37,795 nt of DNA, from positions 1 to 37,795 of the forward strand of contig DVIT01000005.1 in assembly GCA_018711005.1 (NCBI GenBank), read 5' to 3'. Positions within the stretch are counted from its first letter, which is position 1, and the number at the start of each line of letters is the position of its first letter. The translations under genes were made by a program, and so were the position numbers. This DNA is from Candidatus Scybalocola faecigallinarum. GTDB taxonomy: Bacteria; Bacillota; Clostridia; Lachnospirales; Lachnospiraceae. Below the pieces are notes generated by a model. The model did not search any database, was not told the origin of the DNA, and saw nothing but the letters and a program-made list of their open reading frames with translations. Of this stretch, positions 33,705-37,795 are shown piece by piece.

Positions 33705-33778
33705 TGGAAGCAATGGGGCTCGAACCCATGACCTCTCGCGTGTGAGGCGAACGCTCATCCCGGCTGAGCTATGCTTCC
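33705..33778 (-). tRNA. tRNA-Val (anticodon CAC)
   Basis: The minus strand folds as a 74-nt cloverleaf: acceptor GGAAGCA/TGCTTCC, D stem GCTC/GAGC, anticodon stem TTCGC/GCGAG with loop CTCACAC, T stem ATGGG/CCCAT with loop TTCGAGC, and discriminator A. The anticodon is CAC, reading GUG. The CCA end is not encoded. It has its own promoter and terminator and stands alone. Confidence 0.96.
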
Positions 33779-33787
33779 ATGAAACTA

Positions 33788-33815
33788 ATTATAGCACTAA
33801 AAAAATAAAAGTCAA
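33788..33815 (-). promoter_or_regulatory. tRNA-Val promoter
   Basis: On the minus strand TTGACT (33815-33810) and TATAAT (33793-33788) are 16 bp apart, 9 bases before the tRNA 5' end. The T-rich spacer is typical of strong stable-RNA promoters. Confidence 0.8.
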
Positions 33816-34017
33816 CGATTTGTATTTTCACTCACGATCCGACTTTATGGCCGAACAGGCAGAGCATTCCCCGTCAAATCAGCATATCCATTACCCAAAA
33901 CTGATTTTTGTGCAAAGTTGAACCAAAATATTAAATTTATATAAACAATTACCAGAAAAATTTCACCAATAGCAGCAAAATAACACGTATTTTTGGTTAA
34001 TCTTTTTCAAAACACAG

Positions 34018-34026
34018 TGCTATAAT
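34018..34026 (+). promoter_or_regulatory. Extended -10 promoter of the L25/Ctc gene
   Basis: TGC-TATAAT is an extended -10 box; the best -35 is TTAATC at 33997-34002 with an 18-bp spacer. Transcription near 34033 leaves a leader of about 70 nt. No clear SigB-type boxes were seen. Confidence 0.65.
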
Positions 34027-34105
34027 ATAGCCGTAATCTAAAGGAACTACTTAACAGACCTTAAAAGGCCGCTAAGCAAAGCTCAGTGATTGGAGGAAAA
34101 GTTAA

Positions 34106-34699
34106 ATGAATACTTTAAAAGCTGAAACAAGAGACATGTCAACAAAGGCAAAAAAGCTTAGACGGGAAGGATACGTAACCGGTGTTGTATTTGGCAAAAA
34201 GCTGCAGGAATCAATACCAGTAAAAATCGCGGTAAAAGATGCCGAACAATTCCTTAAAACAGGCGGTAAAGGCACACAGCTTATGTTAAACGTAGACGGT
34301 GAAGCCATGGACGTTTTACTTAAGGAAGTTGATTATAATTCCATGAAGCATCAAATTATGGAAATGGATTTCCAGGCACTGGTCAGCAACGAAAAAGTAC
34401 ATTCTGTCGCTGAAATCGTGCTTCATAACCATGAAATGGTTGTCAGCGGCGTGCTTCAGCAGCAGATGGAAGAAATCTCCTATCGTGCTTATCCTGCAGA
34501 CCTTGTGGAAAAAGTAGAAATCGATGTAAGCACACTTAAAGTTGGCGATTCTATTAAAGTAAAAGATCTTGAGATCGCCAAAAATGAAAAAATCGATCTT
34601 CTCACAGATCCGGATGCTACGGTTGTTACAGTGACAGAAGTCCATAATTCTGTTCCTGAACCGGAAGCTGCAGATGAAAATGCTTCTGAAAACGCCTGA
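34106..34699 (+). CDS. rplY: 50S ribosomal protein L25 / general stress protein Ctc
   Basis: A 197-residue long-form L25. It binds 5S rRNA through the N-terminal beta-barrel (about 1-92, with RREGYVTGVVFGK) and has the C-terminal TL5/Ctc domain (about 98-182). The last 15 residues are an acidic tail (VPEPEAADENASENA) typical of the long form. GGAGG lies 9 bases before the ATG. It is monocistronic with its own promoter and a clear terminator. In many Firmicutes ctc is stress-induced; the sequence here does not show how it is regulated. Confidence 0.95.
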   Translation: MNTLKAETRDMSTKAKKLRREGYVTGVVFGKKLQESIPVKIAVKDAEQFLKTGGKGTQLMLNVDGEAMDVLLKEVDYNSMKHQIMEMDFQALVSNEKVHSVAEIVLHNHEMVVSGVLQQQMEEISYRAYPADLVEKVEIDVSTLKVGDSIKVKDLEIAKNEKIDLLTDPDATVVTVTEVHNSVPEPEAADENASENA

Positions 34700-34743
34700 T
34701 CTGTAAAAATATATTTTGTTCATTGTAAACTCAGCCAAAAGGT

Positions 34744-34782
34744 CCGGGTATTATCACAAATGATAGTATCCGGGCTTTTTTA
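34744..34782 (+). terminator. Terminator after the L25/Ctc gene
   Basis: CCGGGTATTATC pairs with GATAGTATCCGG (one G-T pair) around ACAAAT, followed by GCTTTTTT. Confidence 0.9.
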
Positions 34783-34812
34783 TTGTCTAATATCCTCCAT
34801 TCGTGGTATATT
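34783..34812 (+). promoter_or_regulatory. Promoter of the dehydrogenase/polymerase genes
   Basis: TTGTCT (34783-34788) and TGG-TATATT (34804-34812) are 18 bp apart, with an extended -10. The leader contains a CGGGG/CCCCG stem (about 34833-34857) before the GGAGG site. No LexA-type box was seen. Confidence 0.55.
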
Positions 34813-34875
34813 ATGAATAGAACTTTAAAATGCCGGGGTCAAAAAATCTTTGCCCCGCAAAAATGGAGGGATACT

Positions 34876-35688
34876 ATGCGAATCGCAGTTATTACCGGAG
34901 CCTCCAGCGGACTTGGCATCCAGTTTGTCCGCCGCCTGGCACACCGCCAGGATCTGGATGAAATATGGATGTTCGCCCGGCGTCTGGCGCCCATGGAAGC
35001 TCTTGCCAAAAAGATCCAGTGTCATGCCGCCCTTTTGCCCATGTCTATGGATCTATCCAATGAAAAAGACATTGAAAACTACGCCCAGCTTCTCCAGGAG
35101 GAAAAACCGGAAATCCGCTGGCTGATCAATTCTGCCGGATTTGGGAAAATGGGTCCCAACAGCGAGATCAGCCGGGAAACCCTGGATAATATGGTACTTC
35201 TGAATTGCAAGGCAGCCATGGACATGACCCAGCTTTCCCTGCCATATATGGGCAAAAACAGCCATATTCTTGAGATCTGCTCCACAGCTGCCTTTATGCC
35301 ATTAAACGACCTGGGCGTTTATGCTGCCACAAAATCCTTTTTGCTCAGCTACAGCCGTTCGCTCCACGCTGAGCTGCGCCCTAAAGGCATCATTGTCACC
35401 GCTGTATGTCCTTACTGGATCAAAGACACTGAGTTTATTCCAAGAGCCAAAACGGTTTCAAATACTCCCATGTCCGGCGCCGCCCCGACCACCGAAAAAA
35501 AGCCTGCCATCCGTCATTTTCCCCTGGCCTCAAAAGCCCGGTCAGTGGCTGCATGGGCCATGCGGGATGCTTCCATCGGCTTAAGTGTATCCACGCCCGG
35601 GCTGGTCTGTACCTTTCACCGCCTGGTTGCCAAATTCATTCCCCACCGGCTGCTAATGCTGGCCTGGGATGTGATCCGCAGGCTTTAA
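34876..35688 (+). CDS. Short-chain dehydrogenase/reductase
   Basis: A 270-residue classical SDR with a Rossmann fold. TGASSGLG at 7-14 binds NAD(P), NSAG is at 85-88, and the catalytic residues are S136 and the Y149-x-x-x-K153 pair in VYAATKS. The KAAMDMTQ helix and the CPYWIKDTEF segment place it in the DltE/YqjQ-like group. The C-terminal 30 residues are hydrophobic and basic (FHRLVAKFIPHRLLMLAWDVIRRL), suggesting membrane contact. The substrate is unknown. The longer frame to 34783 lies in the promoter; ATG 34876 has GGAGG 6 bases upstream. The polymerase gene follows by 26 bases and is probably cotranscribed. Confidence 0.9.
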   Translation: MRIAVITGASSGLGIQFVRRLAHRQDLDEIWMFARRLAPMEALAKKIQCHAALLPMSMDLSNEKDIENYAQLLQEEKPEIRWLINSAGFGKMGPNSEISRETLDNMVLLNCKAAMDMTQLSLPYMGKNSHILEICSTAAFMPLNDLGVYAATKSFLLSYSRSLHAELRPKGIIVTAVCPYWIKDTEFIPRAKTVSNTPMSGAAPTTEKKPAIRHFPLASKARSVAAWAMRDASIGLSVSTPGLVCTFHRLVAKFIPHRLLMLAWDVIRRL

Positions 35689-35714
35689 ATACAAAAACGA
35701 TCCGGAGGTGCTTT

Positions 35715-37307
35715 ATGGCACAGCAAGCTTCAAATATAGATTCAACAGAAAGAACTTATATTGCAATAGATTTAAAAAGCTACTACGCCTCCTTAGAGTG
35801 TGTAGAGCGCGGCCTGGATCCGCTGACCACCAATCTGGTCGTCGCCGATGCCTCCCGTACAGAAAAAACCATCTGCCTGGCCGTCTCTCCCGCATTAAAA
35901 TCCTACGGAATCCCCGGCCGTCCCAGGCTTTTCCAGGTTTCAGAAAAAGTCAGGGAAATCAATGCACAGCGTTTATCAAAAGCCATCACCGCCAAAAAAG
36001 CCGTCCGGGATACCCATGGAAAATGGACATTTTCCGGAAGCTCTTACAATAATACAGAACTGGCCCGTGACCCGTCCCTCATGCTGGATTACATTATTGC
36101 CGTCCCCCACATGGCCCATTATCTGGAATGCAGCGCCAAAATTTACGGTATTTATTTAAAATACATTGCCCCGGAAGACATCCATGTTTATTCCATTGAC
36201 GAAGTCTTTATGGATGTTACCGCCTATCTGGACACTTATGGCCAAACCCCCCGGCAATTAGCCCAGACCATTATCAAAGATGTTTTGGACACCACCGGCA
36301 TTACCGCTGCCGCAGGCATAGGCACAAATCTTTATCTGGCCAAAGTCGCCATGGATATTGTCGCCAAGCATGTGGCCCCCGACGCAAACGGCGTACGCAT
36401 CGCCCAGCTGGACGAAACATCCTACCGCCGCCTTTTATGGACCCATGAGCCTATTACAGACTTTTGGCGCGTTGGTCCGGGATATGCCAAAAAACTGTAT
36501 GAACATGGACTTTACACCATGGGCGATATTGCCCGCTGCTCCATAGGCAAAGAGACGGATTACTATAATGAAGCCCTGCTCTATAAGCTTTTTGGCATCA
36601 ATGCCGAACTGCTCATAGACCATGCCTGGGGATATGAACCATGCACCATGGCTGCCATTAAAGCATATAAGCCGGAAAATAACTCTGTAGGATCCGGACA
36701 GGTCCTTAAATGTCCCTATGATTTTAACAAAACTCGCCTCATTGTCCGGGAAATGACCGAGCTGCTTGTACTGGACCTTGTCGATAAAGGGCTGGTTACC
36801 AACCAGATCACATTAACCGTTGGATATGACACAAAAAATATTTCATCCTCCGGGAAAACTTCCGGCAGCAGCAGTTATCAAGGAGAAATCACCACAGACC
36901 GGTACGGACGCCAGATCCCCAAGCACGCCCACGGTTCAAAAAACCTGAAAAACTACAGCTCCAGCACAAAACAGATCACAACAGCCATGGACGAGCTTTA
37001 TACGGAAATCATTGACCCACGCCTCCTGGTACGCCGTATTTCCATAACCGCCAATCATGTGCTCACAGAAGGCGAAGCCAGCCAAAAGCAAACCTATACC
37101 CAAATGGAGCTTTTTCCCGCAAAAGATGCTCCATCTCAATCCCATACAGACGAACTGCAATCACTGGAACGGGAAAAGCGAATGCAAAAAGCGATTCTTG
37201 ATATTCAAAAGAAATTTGGAAAAAATGCCATTTTAAAAGGTATGAACCTGGAAGACGGCGCCATGACCCGGGAACGCAACAATCAGATCGGCGGCCACCG
37301 GGCATAA
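35715..37307 (+). CDS. Y-family DNA polymerase (UmuC/DinB-like)
   Basis: A 530-residue translesion polymerase. The palm carries AIDLKSYYASLE with D19 and the catalytic pair D162-E163 in YSIDEVF. GITAAAGIGTNLYLAK is the finger/palm signature, and FWRVGPGYAKKLYEHGLYTMGDIA is the thumb helix-hairpin-helix. The little-finger domain ends near 440. A C-terminal tail (about 485-530) is charged and may bind the clamp or the YolD-like partner. It is longer than DinB and resembles the UvrX/UmuC forms of Firmicutes. ATG 35715 has GGAGG 6 bases upstream. The downstream YolD-like gene is the usual partner. Confidence 0.93.
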   Translation: MAQQASNIDSTERTYIAIDLKSYYASLECVERGLDPLTTNLVVADASRTEKTICLAVSPALKSYGIPGRPRLFQVSEKVREINAQRLSKAITAKKAVRDTHGKWTFSGSSYNNTELARDPSLMLDYIIAVPHMAHYLECSAKIYGIYLKYIAPEDIHVYSIDEVFMDVTAYLDTYGQTPRQLAQTIIKDVLDTTGITAAAGIGTNLYLAKVAMDIVAKHVAPDANGVRIAQLDETSYRRLLWTHEPITDFWRVGPGYAKKLYEHGLYTMGDIARCSIGKETDYYNEALLYKLFGINAELLIDHAWGYEPCTMAAIKAYKPENNSVGSGQVLKCPYDFNKTRLIVREMTELLVLDLVDKGLVTNQITLTVGYDTKNISSSGKTSGSSSYQGEITTDRYGRQIPKHAHGSKNLKNYSSSTKQITTAMDELYTEIIDPRLLVRRISITANHVLTEGEASQKQTYTQMELFPAKDAPSQSHTDELQSLEREKRMQKAILDIQKKFGKNAILKGMNLEDGAMTRERNNQIGGHRA

Positions 37308-37327
37308 ACAGAAGGGAGGCCCTCACA

Positions 37328-37795
37328 GTGGTCCAAAAAAATGACCCCAAAAAACCTTATACAAAAACTTTCATCAGCAAAGATCCCCGCCGCTATGACG
37401 ACATGCTCCAGCTGCCACACCACAAGTCTCAGGTGCATCCTCCCATGTCCATGGAAAACCGGGCAGCTCAGTTTTCTCCATTCCAGGCCCTTACCGGTTA
37501 CCAGGATATTGTCAAAGAAACCGCACGGCTGACCCACGAAAAAATCCAGTTAGACGAAACCAGCAAAGCACAGTTAGATCAAAAACTTAATGATATTTTA
37601 AACCATCCAAACACTTCGCCCCTTATTTCCATCACATGGTTCATCCCAGACGCAAAAAAGTCCGGCGGAGATTATATCACATGCACAGGAAACATAAAAA
37701 AGATCGATCCTATCGCCAGAAAAATCATACTCGCCCCAACAGCTCCGTCTGACTATTCGCCATCTGGCAGGATCGCTATAGATATAGACAGTATT
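37328..37795 (+). CDS. YolD-like protein, 3' end beyond the window
   Basis: A GTG start at 37328 has GGGAGG 8 bases upstream. The frame stays open for 156 codons to the right edge. Signatures of the YolD family are MLQLPHHKSQVHPPMS and the AAQFSPFQALTGYQD helix, followed by the ETARLTHEK segment; the C-terminal part is a beta-rich barrel (ITWFIPDAKKSGGDYITC). These proteins accompany Y-family polymerases in Firmicutes chromosomes, plasmids and phages and probably modulate them. It is partial: the stop is not seen. Confidence 0.88.
   Translation, partial: MVQKNDPKKPYTKTFISKDPRRYDDMLQLPHHKSQVHPPMSMENRAAQFSPFQALTGYQDIVKETARLTHEKIQLDETSKAQLDQKLNDILNHPNTSPLISITWFIPDAKKSGGDYITCTGNIKKIDPIARKIILAPTAPSDYSPSGRIAIDIDSI

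Overview
The window looks like chromosome of a spore-forming anaerobic Firmicute, most likely a Lachnospiraceae or Clostridia member. The support is a spoIVA gene, the DapL route to diaminopimelate, strong AGGAGG ribosome sites, an unlinked SerA with one ACT domain, an archerase-type 2-hydroxyacyl-CoA dehydratase operon and a very large CnaB/VaFE adhesin. The family-level assignment is inference. There is no CRISPR array, intact prophage, complete insertion sequence or rRNA.

Layout. 1-405 is a gene-free flank with a degenerate tandem repeat and the dapL promoter. dapL (+) is followed by a divergent pair: an AraC regulator (-) and a mannonate/altronate-dehydratase-like enolase-superfamily enzyme (+). 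From 16.0 kb down to 4.1 kb lies a long minus-strand amino-acid block, in transcription order leuC-leuD-leuB-ilvD-ilvB-serC-serA-DUF1015-amidohydrolase. A divergent LysR gene sits at its head. ilvC, ilvN/ilvH, leuA and serB are not in the window. The leu part carries elaborate leaders: duplicated, highly structured modules before leuC, and a short upstream ORF ending in Leu codons that overlaps the start of leuB. The leuB promoter and the leuC/LysR intergenic region share LysR-type dyads.

17.1-21.6 kb (-) holds a coupled three-gene set (DUF2229-like subunit, HgdB-like subunit, ATP-dependent activase) immediately upstream of spoIVA. It appears to be a split version of the fused activase/DUF2229 proteins and is the best candidate here for an uncharacterised enzyme system. 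It is preceded by a small frameshifted gene. 22.2-25.0 kb (-) is a PepSY lipoprotein / response regulator / histidine kinase operon, with an 11-bp direct repeat at the place where an OmpR-type activator would bind. Next come an endolysin-like amidase, a cupin gene (+) and a 100-residue orphan protein (-).

27.6-33.3 kb (-) is an adhesin operon: an 18-residue cationic peptide ORF followed by a 1874-residue wall-anchored protein. That protein combines an NlpC/P60-like catalytic domain, six CnaB domains and five VaFE (putative ester-bond) repeats, and ends in a VPKTG sorting signal. Downstream are tRNA-Val(CAC), ribosomal protein L25/Ctc (+), a short-chain dehydrogenase, a Y-family DNA polymerase and a YolD-like gene that runs off the right edge.

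CDS starts were chosen by ribosome-binding-site position. Several therefore differ from the longest open frame, and each such case is stated in its entry.
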